Below are positions 55,012 to 64,000 of a stretch of DNA of 64,000 nucleotides, one piece after another. The position numbers were made by a program, and so were the translations under genes. Position 1 is the stretch's first letter, and every line of letters starts with the position of its first letter. The notes below the pieces were generated by a model. The model was not told the DNA's origin. It saw nothing but the letters and a program-made list of their open reading frames with translations, and did not search any database. Source of the stretch: Rostrohypoxylon terebratum (Eukaryota > Ascomycota > Sordariomycetes > Xylariales > Hypoxylaceae); the NCBI GenBank assembly GCA_022497145.1, contig MU385931.1, positions 62,001-126,000 on the forward strand, given 5' to 3'.

Positions 55012-56238
55012 TTACTCGAGCAACGGCACTAACGCCCTCGCCGTCTCCACAATACTCGTCTCATACGGAATCCAATCCTGTCCCGTCGCCTTAACCGCCT
55101 TGCCCCCATCAAACGCCACAGTCCCACTCGTCGAGGGGTACCCTTCCTCGTAGCCCTCCCCAGGATTCCCCTTCGCCAACCCGAGCTCCGGCACGTGCTT
55201 ATTCAGGACATCGGCCATAGCCTGCGAGCCGCCCGTGGCCGCGGCGCACAGGTAGCGCTGGCCGTCGGAAGAAGAGGGGTTGAGGACGGACCAGAGGATG
55301 ACGCGCGCGACGTCCCGCACGTCGATCGTGTTCTCGTAGATCAGGCTCGGCCCCGGGATCTGCTTGGTGGCGAGGAGGGAGAACATGTTCGCAAGGGAGA
55401 AGGGGAGTTGTGAGGGGTTGGTCCAGGGGATTAGGGGTGGGCCGATGAAGTAGCTGTAGAAGTAAGTTGCATGTTAGTGTGTGCGAATGATTTAGGGGAT
55501 GACAGCAGGGCATTGGGTTAAATAGGGGTAATAGGGGTAATAGGGGAAAATGTGGAGCTTACGTGGCTTGGAGGGTCGTCATGGTGAATGAGGGTTTTCG
55601 CTCGTCGCGGAACTTCCAGAACGCTCTTTCGCCGGCAGTCTTGCTGGCGCAATATGCGTGTAAGCCACCTGCTTCGGAACCTAGTTGCGCGACTGCGGGT
55701 TCGGAGGTTGTGTTCCAATTCTTCTCCGAATAGACGCCGGGCTCGGTAGGCACGTCGAAGACGGCGGCAGCGGAGGACATCAATACCACGCTTTTTACTT
55801 TCGATCCGGCTTTGACCGCCGACTCCAATATCCCCACTGTGCCGCTCACATTCATACGGACTACTTCCGGTGGGGGTAAAATAAAGGTGTCTTTGACGGG
55901 GGAGGCAAGGTGGATGATTGCGGAGCATCCTAAACGCGGTGTCATTCGTCAGCTTCTTATTCCCAATCTGTATTTGCTCAGTCTACCCCCACAAGACGAA
56001 AGTTCGTACCAATTACGGCTTGGTCAAAGGCGCCGGGCGTGGTCATGTCGGAGACCTGTACGACTTCGACCCTGCCTCCGTAGCTAAGTTCCAGCAGCGC
56101 CTTCTGTACCTCGGTGCCGGCCTCGAGGTTTCGGACGGCGCCGCGGACGTTGTATCCGGCTTTGAGTGCCAACTCGGCGACCCAGCCAGCTAGGTAACCG
56201 TTAAAACCGGTAATGAGGATCGTTTCTCGGGAAATCAT
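55012..56238 (-). CDS. NAD(P)-dependent reductase, extended SDR (GRE2/dihydroflavonol-reductase-like)
   Basis: Three exons: 56238-56010, 55929-55563, 55453-55012, giving 345 residues. The Rossmann motif ILITGFNGYLAGWVAE is of the GxxGxxA type. The second exon starts at CSAIIHLASPVKD, joined through a GTACGA donor. Active-site Ser lies in VVLMSSAAAVFD, and the Tyr/Lys pair is YCASK. The substrate-binding half contains YFIGPPLIPWTNP and NTIDVRDVAR. Relatives reduce methylglyoxal, ketones or flavonoid-like carbonyls; the substrate here is not predictable. Intron 2 contains the (AATAGGGGT) tandem repeat at 55521-55546. Confidence 0.9.
55521..55546. repeat. Tandem repeat, about 3 x AATAGGGGT, inside an intron
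   Basis: Two perfect 9-bp copies and a third truncated one (55521-55529, 55530-55538, 55539-55546), inside the second intron of the reductase gene. Confidence 0.9.
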
Positions 56239-56350
56239 CTTTTTTTTATTTCGTTCTTGGAACAATTAGAACAATCAATTATTAAATTGGATTCAAACGA
56301 ATGCAATTTCGACGCAACTCCGGTTTGCAATCGATGATGTATTCATTCAC

Positions 56351-56380
56351 GTGCTTGTGCTTGTGCTTGTGCTTGTGCTC
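56351..56380. repeat. Tandem repeat, 5 x GTGCTT (last imperfect)
   Basis: Four perfect hexamers at 56351-56374 followed by GTGCTC. Located about 115 bp upstream of the reductase start on the minus strand. Confidence 0.95.
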
Positions 56381-57589
56381 GTACTTGGCGAATAGCAAAC
56401 AGAACAGGATCTCAGACTCAGAGAGTGCGTCGCAGCCATTTGTATAGGCCCGTCTAGTCCGGTCCTTCGCATACATCTTCGTAATGATGTCCTTTTGCAA
56501 CTGGGAACTTTTTTATCGCGAATGTAGCGAATTTCGGATTTCGATTAGATAGAACGCGATTCCTCGCGGTGCTTTTGATTAATGTTGTTCACCTTCCGCC
56601 TTTCCTGGCCTAATTCTTCCTCTGCTATTAGTTGCGGCTGTTACAACAAAAGGACAATGCATCGCACCAGCAGATTTTGGGGGTTGAAAAAGGCCTTGCA
56701 GCGCACCGCAGCGACCCCCCCTAGCCCCCCTAATTGCCGTTTTCGGAACATTCGAAGCGAGCGACGCCTCTGATTGGACGGCTTGGGTTGTTGAAGAATG
56801 CTGAACCAAAGCACGCCTGTAATACTCTACTTAAGGTTAAAAAAACCCCATAATCTTATTATAACCCCGGTATTCCAGCTAGACTCGGGATCTAACTTAA
56901 CGTTTTTGATTTTTAGGTGGGTATCGATATAAAATGACAAAAAGCAGGAAGAGGTACGGTCCTTTTAACAAGCTGTGTTGTCAAACGCCCTATCATAGCG
57001 TCTGCTTTTCAAAAGTAACGATGCAGTCTTGGCCCCAGTGGAGCTGTTTTGAGTCGAATGGATGTTCCCGAGGATCTGGTACCATGAAACGGGTATCGTT
57101 CACGATTAACCATACAAGTTAAAATTGATAATTGTCCTCGGAAAAATTATTATCGTGTAGATCACGACGCATAGTATTGCCTTAAATCATGTTTATTTTT
57201 ATTTCCACTTCTTTCACAAGCCATCAATCATCACGGCGATAACGTATCCCAGGACCCAAGTAAGTAGCGAAGTTCGCGAAAAATACACTATAGATGCTGA
57301 ACTAAGCCCCGAAATAGGAAATAGGGATCGAGCTTCGTTTTGGCCGTGGGCACGTTACATATCCGCCCCATCATTTTAGCAAGTACGCCAGACTAACATA
57401 AGGGAAAATCGCACAGGAGTAGCGGAGAGCGGAGAATAGGGCACGTGCAGGACGCAGAAGGCTTAATCAGTGACGGAACTGCGGAAGTACCTTGCATTGC
57501 TCTGTCATGCTGATATCATATCATGCCAAAGCGGAGAGTTTCTACCAGGCAGGCAGAGAGAGCCTCGGATTTCTCATATAATTATGGCT

Positions 57590-58174
57590 GCGAGGACAGA
57601 ACGAGTACGACTTCGACCTGCTCGGTTCTTCCATCACACACCATCACGATGCGAGTTTGAAGCGGTGTCCTTTTACATCGGTGAAGAGTCAGTGTCCTAC
57701 TGGTCGCATCCCCTCCTGTGGCGTCCCTTGCGTTGTATCGCAATAACAATAGGTAAACAAAAGCTTCGATGTCGATATTACTCCGTTTCATTGTGCTCAA
57801 GGCCGAGCCATATACTACATCCACGTGGTTGACAGAGATACTCGCAAATTAAACGCCATCATGCGGGCTCGCTCGCACACATCGCGACTCCTGAGTACCT
57901 TTTCGGGGAGAAACGATTTGTCGACGCCACCAAGCAGCGCACTTCACAGGCTTGTCCTGATTGGCACTTGGGTACTATTTTCAAAACAGCACTGACAAAA
58001 GGACAAGATTTCGTGTTCGGCTACGAGGACAAACTTGGACAAGTTGGATTGATGACGACGGCTTCACCTCCAGAATACACTGGTACTCATTATTATCTTG
58101 GCCAAGCTGTTAGTACCCAAAGTGGCGTTCAGCTTGCGGGAAATGTTGAGGCTGAGGTATTCCGAATCGCTTAA
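57590..58174 (+). pseudogene. Possible decayed protein-coding locus, family not recognised
   Basis: Coding-like readings follow each other in shifting frames. One gives RGQNEYDFDLLGSSITHHHD (about 57592-57651). A second gives FHCAQGRAIYYIHVVDRDTR (about 57788-57847). A third has HIATPEYLFGEKRFVDAT and GQDFVFGYEDKLGQVGLM, up to a stop at 58174. The joins do not show consensus introns, so degradation by indels is the simplest reading; a mis-seen intron structure is the alternative. I cannot name a family. Confidence 0.3.
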
Positions 58175-59613
58175 TATCGCGGCTCGCTTCCCGCTTTCCG
58201 GATTACAACTCGTCGGGTCGATCAGTTTCCCCCGGAAGCTCCGGAAGTCAGACGGCACATAGCGGAGCGCCTATTCATTGAGAGGTAGTCTGCCAAATTG
58301 GCCGCGTACATATTTACAGAAACCTATCGCTCCAAATAACTTTGTTGGTTCGAGGTAGGATGTAGAAATTGCCCAAATTTACAGCCCCTTGATGCTGTAT
58401 TCATTTTGAATTTTTTTTAGAAAAGCATTATTTACTAGTGCCTCACTGCTGGTAGCCCATCTTGTGTCATGCAATAGCATAATTTCAAGACAAATTCGCA
58501 AATCTACGCTATGATGTAGGATGTCTTGAGTCTGATCAAGCGCTAGCTTTACATGCCCTCGTTCCAGTGGCTTTGATAGGTGAATCTAGACCGCTACGTG
58601 GAAGTTTACCTAGGTCCTAGTACAATACCTCTCCGTTAATGAGGATCTAGACGTGGCCAGCCCCCTTTCCTTGGTTTCAGCTTCTGGAGATTCAATGGCG
58701 TCCGGATCAACTTATTGACCCACATGTCCGACTTGAAATATCAATGGTACCTAGGTGAATCATCACTTTTTATGGCAAAACCTGATTGAGAAAATAGATA
58801 CCTACTTACCGATAATAGGTATGTATCTGGTTCATAGCTACCTACGTAGTATGTACTACCTAAGCCCTGTATCCCGGGCTACACCATGTGCTACTTACGT
58901 ACTACCTGCTTCCAGCAGATTAGCCTACGAAGTATTAGTATACACTACTTAGAGGAGCAAATCCTTGATCTTGATTCGATCGTGGTGGCTGTTATACCTA
59001 GAACTTCCCTTCCAAGGCGGCTACATATTTCAAGGCAATATCCATACCTAGGGAAAGGACACCAGAATTATATTCAAGCTATCATCAGGAAGTTTTCTGG
59101 TACAAGCTTCTCACTAGCTTATTGTTTCTGCTTAAGACATCTCACATCTTCATATGACAGATAGATCTCCTATTTTTGAATAGGGGTTTTGGTTACTATG
59201 TTGAAATTTCAAAAGAACTATAAGCAACTAAACTTACGACGTATATTCTATTCAGTAAAAATTCCTATCATATATCTGCAGATCTCACAATTCATTGCTT
59301 TTCCTGTTGTTATCCATACTCGTCCAATGGTGATTCTCATAGGGCAACTGGTCGCTGAGATAACTAAAAAACGAAGCGTTATAGTGCCCCACAGCATCTA
59401 GTCCCGCGCATACCCGCCGCAAGTAATTGCCGATGCATTAAGCACGTAAATCACCTGCGCTCTTTCAGTTTGATCTCAAATAGCTCCAACTTAATTCCCC
59501 CCTCGACGAACTGCGGTAATTAATCAGTACCTAGGACTTCCAAGGTTATCTTCCAACTTATCGACGATCCTAACCAAATCGTAGTAGCGTCTGGCGGACC
59601 AAACTGAGAAATA

Positions 59614-60577
59614 ATGGCAGATTCATCTCAGCCCCTCCGAATCGGCTTTGTGCCGGAGCACTTCTCCACGCCGCTTTACTTCGCGCAGAAGTACTTCGGC
59701 CTCTCCGCTACCTTGATCCCGTTCCCGTCTGGCACAGGGCACATGATCACCGCGATTCGTTCCGGCGAGATCGATATCGGCATTGGTCTAACGGAAGCAT
59801 GGGTAGCAGGCTTAGGCAAGGAAGACACCCCTGGCGATGGTGGCTACAGAATTGTCGGAACTTATGTCGAAACGCCTCTTTGTATGGCGCCATAGATACA
59901 CCATGCATGGAAACTAGGTACTAATACTCGTAGGCTGGGCAATTTCCACTGGCGCAAAGCGGCCCGAGATCACATCCGTATCCTCTCTCAAGGGATCTAA
60001 GATCGGAATCTCGCGCATCGGCTCCGGAAGCCAGGTGATGGGGTACGTGCTCGCGGACCAGCAAGGATGGCTGACCCCTGGAAAGTCACCGTATGAGGAT
60101 TTCGTCATCCTGCAGAACTTTTTGAATCTGAGAAACGCCGTCAATGACGGGAAGGCCGACTTCTTTATGTGGGAGCACTTCACGTCCAAACGGTACTACG
60201 ATAGTGGGGAGATACGCCGCGTGGGGGAGATCTACACCCCCTGGAGTAGCTGGAAGATCGTGGCGTCGACAGAGCGGCTGCTGTCGGGACCGAGCGCAGA
60301 CCAGCGTCTGTTAGATCTGTTCAAGAAGCTCGATGAGGGCGTGAAATACTTTGGCGCGCATCAGGACGAGGCGGTTAAGTACATTAGCACCGAGTTGGAT
60401 TACTCGGAGGCGGATGCGAGGGAGTGGTTGAGCACTGTGCGATTCGCTACCAAGACCGAAGGTGTCGACTTGAAGGTCATCCAGAGCTGCGTCGATATTC
60501 TGCGCAAAGCGGGAGTCCTGGCTGAAGGGAAAGGCCTGCAGCCAGAGAGCATGCTCATCAATGGTCTTGGCGCGTAA
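59614..60577 (+). CDS. Periplasmic-binding-protein-2-like protein (Ca3427/SsuA-THI5-like)
   Basis: Two exons: 59614-59881 and 59934-60577, giving 303 residues. The bilobal solute-binding pattern is clear: LRIGFVPEHFSTPLYFAQKY, GTGHMITAIRSGEIDIGIGL, CWAISTGAKRPEITSVSSLK, GSKIGISRIGSGSQVMGYVL and DFFMWEHFTSK. This is the eukaryotic branch of the nitrate/sulfonate/thiamine-precursor binding superfamily, exemplified by Candida albicans Ca3427. There is no signal peptide and no ABC transporter partner nearby, so it acts inside the cell. Ligand unknown; amine or pyrimidine-like compounds have been suggested for relatives. The start context is good (ATAATGG). Confidence 0.85.
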
Positions 60578-61025
60578 TTCCCGGAATGAGACATGGAGGA
60601 ACTGCATGTACTATACTTGAGATAAAGACAACGAAATTTCACACCGTTTTTTCTAACGTCTAATCTATTTTTAATTACTACAATTATCGTTACGTCCTGG
60701 TTCCACCTGGCCCCTATTTCTCGATTTTCGCTGATGTCCCACGAAGCTGTAGCTACCCCGAAAATCGTGATGGCGACGTCATTTTCCGCCCCGCACGCTG
60801 AGCTGAGCTCCCCACAAGAAATTCTGCGCCGCAGAATCCAAGCTTTCCTCTTGTCTTTGTGCAACTTTCAATTCAATCTTTGCCCCGGACAAATCAGCTA
60901 CGATTTCACCTTCCCTGCAGACTAATCACCTTGGCAGCTTGAGTATAGCGACTGAGCTTACTAGATAGCTACTAGGTATCTGTACTCCCCTCTCTTAAGC
61001 GACGGGGGAGGGAAGGGCTGCAAGA
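60578..61025. other. Intergenic region
   Basis: 448 bp between same-strand genes, holding the 3' end of the binding protein and the promoter of the mitochondrial protein gene. Nothing else is supported. Confidence 0.5.
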
Positions 61026-61898
61026 ATGTCCTCCACCAGCCGTCTCTGGCGCCAGCAACTCCGATTCCTAACAACAACCTTCCCATCCACCAGACGCGCA
61101 CTCCCTCGACCTTCAAATACAACTACTCCTACTCCTACCTCCAACATTCTCCACCCCCGCGCCCCGCGATCTCAGCGCTTCCAATCCAGCAAACCACCAA
61201 ACCCATCCCCATCCCCATCCCCCGAAACCCGCAAAACCGCACGCGCGCACACGATCCTCACGCACGCCTCCCGCTTCGTCCCGAAGCGGCTGTACCCCTA
61301 CCTCCACCGCCTGCGCACCGCGCCCTTCAGCCACGTTGCCGCGTTCCTCGTGCTGCACGAGCTCACCGCCATCCTCCCTCTCTTCGGGCTCGCGTACCTG
61401 TTCCACAGCACGGACTGGGTTCCCACATCATGGGTCTTGGGCCCGTGGGCCGCGTGGGCGGAGGAGGGGCTGAGGCGGTACATGAGGTATTTCCGGAAGA
61501 ACGGGTGGTTTGGGCTAAGCGGAGAGGAAGACGGTGGGAGGGATGGGGAGGAGAGGTTGGAGGAGCGGTTGAGGGGGGAGATTGAGAGGGAGAAGGAAGA
61601 GGGGAGAGGGTGGTTTGGGAGGTGGAGGGGTGGAAAAGATACTGATGATGCCTCTGACGACGGAAAGCTTGGGGGCGCTGAAGAGAGCAAGACTAAGACG
61701 GCTTGGAAGAAGGTGAAGAACGTGGTTACGACCGAGAATACGGAGAAGGGGTATAAGATCGGCATCCAGATCGCTGCCGCCTACGCAATCACGAAAATGC
61801 TGCTTATACCTAGGATAGCGCTGAGTCTATGGGCAACGCCTTGGCTGGCGAGGGGGTTTGTAGCTGCGAGGCGGTCGATATGGAAGAAAAGCAGCTAG
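61026..61898 (+). CDS. Probable mitochondrial inner-membrane protein, DUF1279/FAM210-like
   Basis: Single exon of 290 residues. A long basic, Ser/Thr-rich N terminus (MSSTSRLWRQQLRFLTTTF...) fits a matrix-targeting presequence followed by a Pro-rich linker. The core is HVAAFLVLHELTAILPLFGL with LAYLFHSTDWVP, matching the first helix region of DUF1279 proteins, whose relatives act around mitochondrial translation and membrane organisation. A Gly/Glu/Arg-rich insert (residues about 170-215) separates it from a second membrane segment (GIQIAAAYAITKMLLIPRIA). The acidic-basic insert gives strongly purine-rich DNA at 61500-61640. Function in fungi is not established. Confidence 0.78.
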   Translation: MSSTSRLWRQQLRFLTTTFPSTRRALPRPSNTTTPTPTSNILHPRAPRSQRFQSSKPPNPSPSPSPETRKTARAHTILTHASRFVPKRLYPYLHRLRTAPFSHVAAFLVLHELTAILPLFGLAYLFHSTDWVPTSWVLGPWAAWAEEGLRRYMRYFRKNGWFGLSGEEDGGRDGEERLEERLRGEIEREKEEGRGWFGRWRGGKDTDDASDDGKLGGAEESKTKTAWKKVKNVVTTENTEKGYKIGIQIAAAYAITKMLLIPRIALSLWATPWLARGFVAARRSIWKKSS

Positions 61899-62089
61899 TC
61901 ACCCGTACATACCCCAAAAACATAACTGCAGAATAGAACATCACAAAAACACCGGACAAAATATTCTCTCAATGGTTTTTTTATTCATTGGGGCAGGCGT
62001 TTATCTACTTGACCCGGCTCTTGATTTCGAGCCTTGTCCAAGCTAGAATAAGTTTTTGCGACATCATATAGAGCTTCGTAACCACCTGT
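61899..62089. other. Convergent intergenic region, DUF1279-like / NDK
   Basis: 191 bp with 3' ends only; a TTTTTTTATT tract near 61977 is the plausible 3'-processing element. Confidence 0.5.
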
Positions 62090-62994
62090 TTACTCGTAGA
62101 TCCACTTTGCCTGGGCGTTCTCCCAGCTGATGACGTCGCCCTCCTTGAACCATAGAGCGATCTCCTTCTTGGCGTTCTCGACGCTGTCGGAGCCGTGGCA
62201 GACGTTGCGGCCGGTTTGAAGAGCGAAGTCACCCTATATATGTTTGATTAGATCGGGTTGATATGGATGTGATGTGGGAGTTTGATATGGTTACTTACAC
62301 GGATGGTGCCGGGGGCAGAGGCAAGAGGGTTGGTGGCACCGAGGAGAGCTGTGGGAGCATTTGTTAGTATCTTGTCAATTAAATATAGGGCGTAGGTGTC
62401 TACGTACTTCGGCCAGTCTTGACGGCGTCAAGGCCTTCCCAGACCATGGCGGCAATTGGGCCGCTGTTCATGTCTGTGCTCTGGTTAGTTTCGTCGAGTA
62501 GGGTAGTCGTTGTTACGGTGACATACACTCAATTAGACCAGGGAAGAAGGGCTTGTCCTTGAGGTCAGCATCTGTTACAATTCAGTTAGTTTATCGGCCC
62601 ATGGGAGTTTGGTGGGGTGGAAATGACTTACAGTGCTGCTCAAGGTGGGCCTTGCCGGGAGTGACCAGCTTGAGGGCGACAAGCTTGAAGCTATCTGACA
62701 GTTAGACTAGGGTATCAAATGATGAGGTTGTGTTGTGTTACTTACCCACGGCTCTCGAAGCGAGAGATGATGGCACCAACGAGGCCACGCTAGGGCAAGG
62801 GTTAGGACAACATTTGGGAGCTTAAGCTATGTATGCTTGGGAGGGAGGTTGAAATACCTGGACACCGTCGGGCTTGATGGCAATGAAACTGTGCACTTGT
62901 TAGTTATTTGTGCATCGCTGCAGTTGCAAAAGCCGAGTGAGCAGCAAAATGTGCATTGGATATTTAATACTTACGTCTGCTCGGTAGTCGACAT
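62090..62994 (-). CDS. NDK1: Nucleoside diphosphate kinase
   Basis: Eight exons: 62994-62975, 62888-62858, 62789-62746, 62690-62632, 62571-62527, 62473-62408, 62348-62299, 62233-62090, giving 152 residues, the standard NDK length. Family landmarks are FIAIKPDGVQRGLVGAIISR, FKLVALKLVTP, KPFFPGLIEYMNSGPIAAMV, LLGATNPLASAPGTIRGDFA and the active-site His118 in NVCHGSD. The enzyme transfers the gamma phosphate from ATP to NDPs through phospho-His and is cytosolic, usually hexameric. Seven introns in a 152-codon gene is the highest density in the window. The start codon is preceded by 152 further in-frame codons with an ATG at 63450 (separate entry). Confidence 0.96.
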
Positions 62995-63450
62995 TTTGAT
63001 TTCTTCTGTTGGCACCGGTTTTTCGGTAGGTTGGATGTGAGATTGAGTGACGGTAGTAGTGATAGTTAGGGTAGAAGGAGACTGTAATAGTGCTCCTCTG
63101 TAATTATTTATGTCGTGCTGTACGCTTTGGCCGAATGTCCAACCTTGACGATCTGGTTGTGTCCAGGGAAAAAGGAAGAACAGAAAAAAAACCAGGCACA
63201 GACTTGACAAGCTGAAGAAAAGATACTTCAAGGCGGGGTGATTGGCGGCATGGCGGGGTCCTTGAAGTCCATTGGGTCCATTGGGTCCATTGGGTCGACG
63301 GGCGTTGGGCTTGACGTGGCTTTCCGAATTGTGGCGTCTTCTACTAATACCCCCACTACCACCACCTTGAGGGCCACCAATACCAGCACCACCAGGTACT
63401 AGGAATTGTTTCGGCACGTTTTGTGGCTGTGGCTGATACATCTCGGTCAT
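62995..63450 (-). other. In-frame ORF upstream of NDK with Gly/Pro-rich head and membrane segment
   Basis: From the ATG at 63450, 152 codons without a stop run directly into the NDK start. The reading has a Gln/Pro start (MTEMYQPQPQNVPKQF), Gly-rich and Arg-rich parts, three PNG repeats from a 9-bp DNA repeat, a strong membrane helix at residues 74-95 (KYLFFSLSSLCLVFFLFFLF), then a polar linker (SPSTLTITTTVTQSHIQ). It may be an N-terminally extended, membrane-anchored NDK isoform, a separate gene, or an accidental open leader. Ordinary fungal NDKs start at 62994. Confidence 0.4.
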
Positions 63451-64000
63451 TAAGGGGGATGTTGTACTCTGTAGCAGTGTATCACGTACGTGATTCCTGG
63501 ATTGAACTGGGAAGACTTGACGATTTCTACGTCTTTGGAAGAATTCTGAGTTTTAGGGATAGGAAACGATGCATAAGTGATGATTTCAGAAAAATTATTG
63601 ATTAATTTTTTAATGTTTCATGAATACGGAACGAAAATAAAATGGTTATGGGAATGAGAAATTGTTGACGTTGTTGCTTGTGACAGTGACGGTTGAGAGC
63701 TCTGATTGATCAAACAGAAAATAGAACGGGAAATTATTCACAAATCAGGCCGGCCTTATTTATTACAATATGCTCTCATGCAGCCACGATATAGTTCACG
63801 AGAGGCCACGGCCAGATGATAAACATTAGGCAGTTCAAAAATGAACATGATAGATTCAATATTACGGTATCGTATCTTGCCTGTGGCTAGTAACTGACGG
63901 ATCACTGTTCAATGTTGAATGTTTAATGTTCATGGCCTTGATCATTGGCATTGGAATTTCCAAGATCACTGCAGCATTAGCTCCTTGTTAGCGGTAGAAA
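63451..64000. other. Right-edge region
   Basis: AT-rich, with no gene recognised; probably the distal NDK promoter or the flank of the next gene outside the window. Confidence 0.5.

Larger units (their letters stand above)
56239..59613. other. 3.4-kb gene-poor region
   Basis: Contains a (GTGCTT)x4 hexamer repeat at 56351-56374 with a fifth imperfect copy, a possible decayed gene at 57590-58174, and TACCTA/TAGGTA words at 58796-58862. From about 58.7 to 59.4 kb the DNA is AT-rich without coding signal. Confidence 0.5.

Noticed and set aside
61113..61765. Minus-strand readings opposite the DUF1279-like gene
   Set aside because: Pro/Ser-rich complements of purine-rich coding sequence.
62005..62232. 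75-codon minus-strand reading overlapping the last NDK exon
   Set aside because: Out of frame with NDK; the exon is explained by the NDK frame ending at 62090.
1..64000. CRISPR array, insertion sequence or bacterial operon features
   Set aside because: No regularly spaced repeats with unique spacers; gene structure is eukaryotic with spliceosomal introns.

Overview
The window is nuclear DNA of a filamentous ascomycete (Pezizomycotina, most likely a Sordariomycete). The evidence is the short spliceosomal introns (about 50-110 nt, GTRNGT...YAG), fungal-only families (Clr5/ankyrin protein, PTH11/rhodopsin-domain membrane proteins, a LaeA-like methyltransferase, an arylpyruvate-type A-T-TE synthetase), and housekeeping genes of fungal type (CYM1, LTV1, LSG1, taxilin, NDK). 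All exon joins below were worked out by hand from splice consensus, phase and family similarity; there is no transcript evidence.

Region 1 (1-15.7 kb) is a secondary-metabolite gene cluster. In order it holds the 5' end of a rhodopsin-domain protein, P450-1 (+), O-methyltransferase-1 (+), an ACC-synthase-like PLP aminotransferase (-), an NRPS-like A-T-TE enzyme (+), P450-2 (-) and O-methyltransferase-2 (+). An aminotransferase beside an A-T-TE synthetase suggests this route: an aromatic amino acid is converted to an arylpyruvate, two arylpyruvates are condensed on the T/TE domains to a terphenylquinone, furanone or dioxolanone core, and the core is oxidised and O-methylated. The aminotransferase and synthetase share a divergent promoter with a strong CGG...CCG palindrome. 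P450-2 and OMT-2 share a second divergent promoter. No pathway-specific transcription factor or transporter is visible.

Region 2 (15.7-24.8 kb) is gene-poor and repeat-rich. It contains a coiled-coil/membrane micro-ORF, a frameshifted gene with a nuclease-like and a kinase-like domain (Crinkler-type architecture), and a six-exon LaeA-like methyltransferase.

Region 3 (24.8-36 kb) is conserved housekeeping: CYM1 presequence protease, taxilin-like coiled-coil protein, and the divergent ribosome-assembly pair LTV1/LSG1.

Region 4 (36-64 kb) mixes accessory and conserved genes: a complete rhodopsin-domain membrane protein, a third O-methyltransferase, a DUF7053-like protein, an aldo-keto reductase, a CECR5-like HAD hydrolase, a secreted Cys-rich GPI-type protein, a Clr5-ankyrin protein, a GRE2/DFR-like reductase, a decayed locus near 57.6-58.2 kb, a periplasmic-binding-protein-2-like protein, a mitochondrial DUF1279-like protein, and an eight-exon nucleoside diphosphate kinase. 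The NDK has an unusual in-frame ORF running into it from upstream. Intergenic DNA outside the housekeeping block is full of TAGGTACCTA/CCTACCTA-type words.
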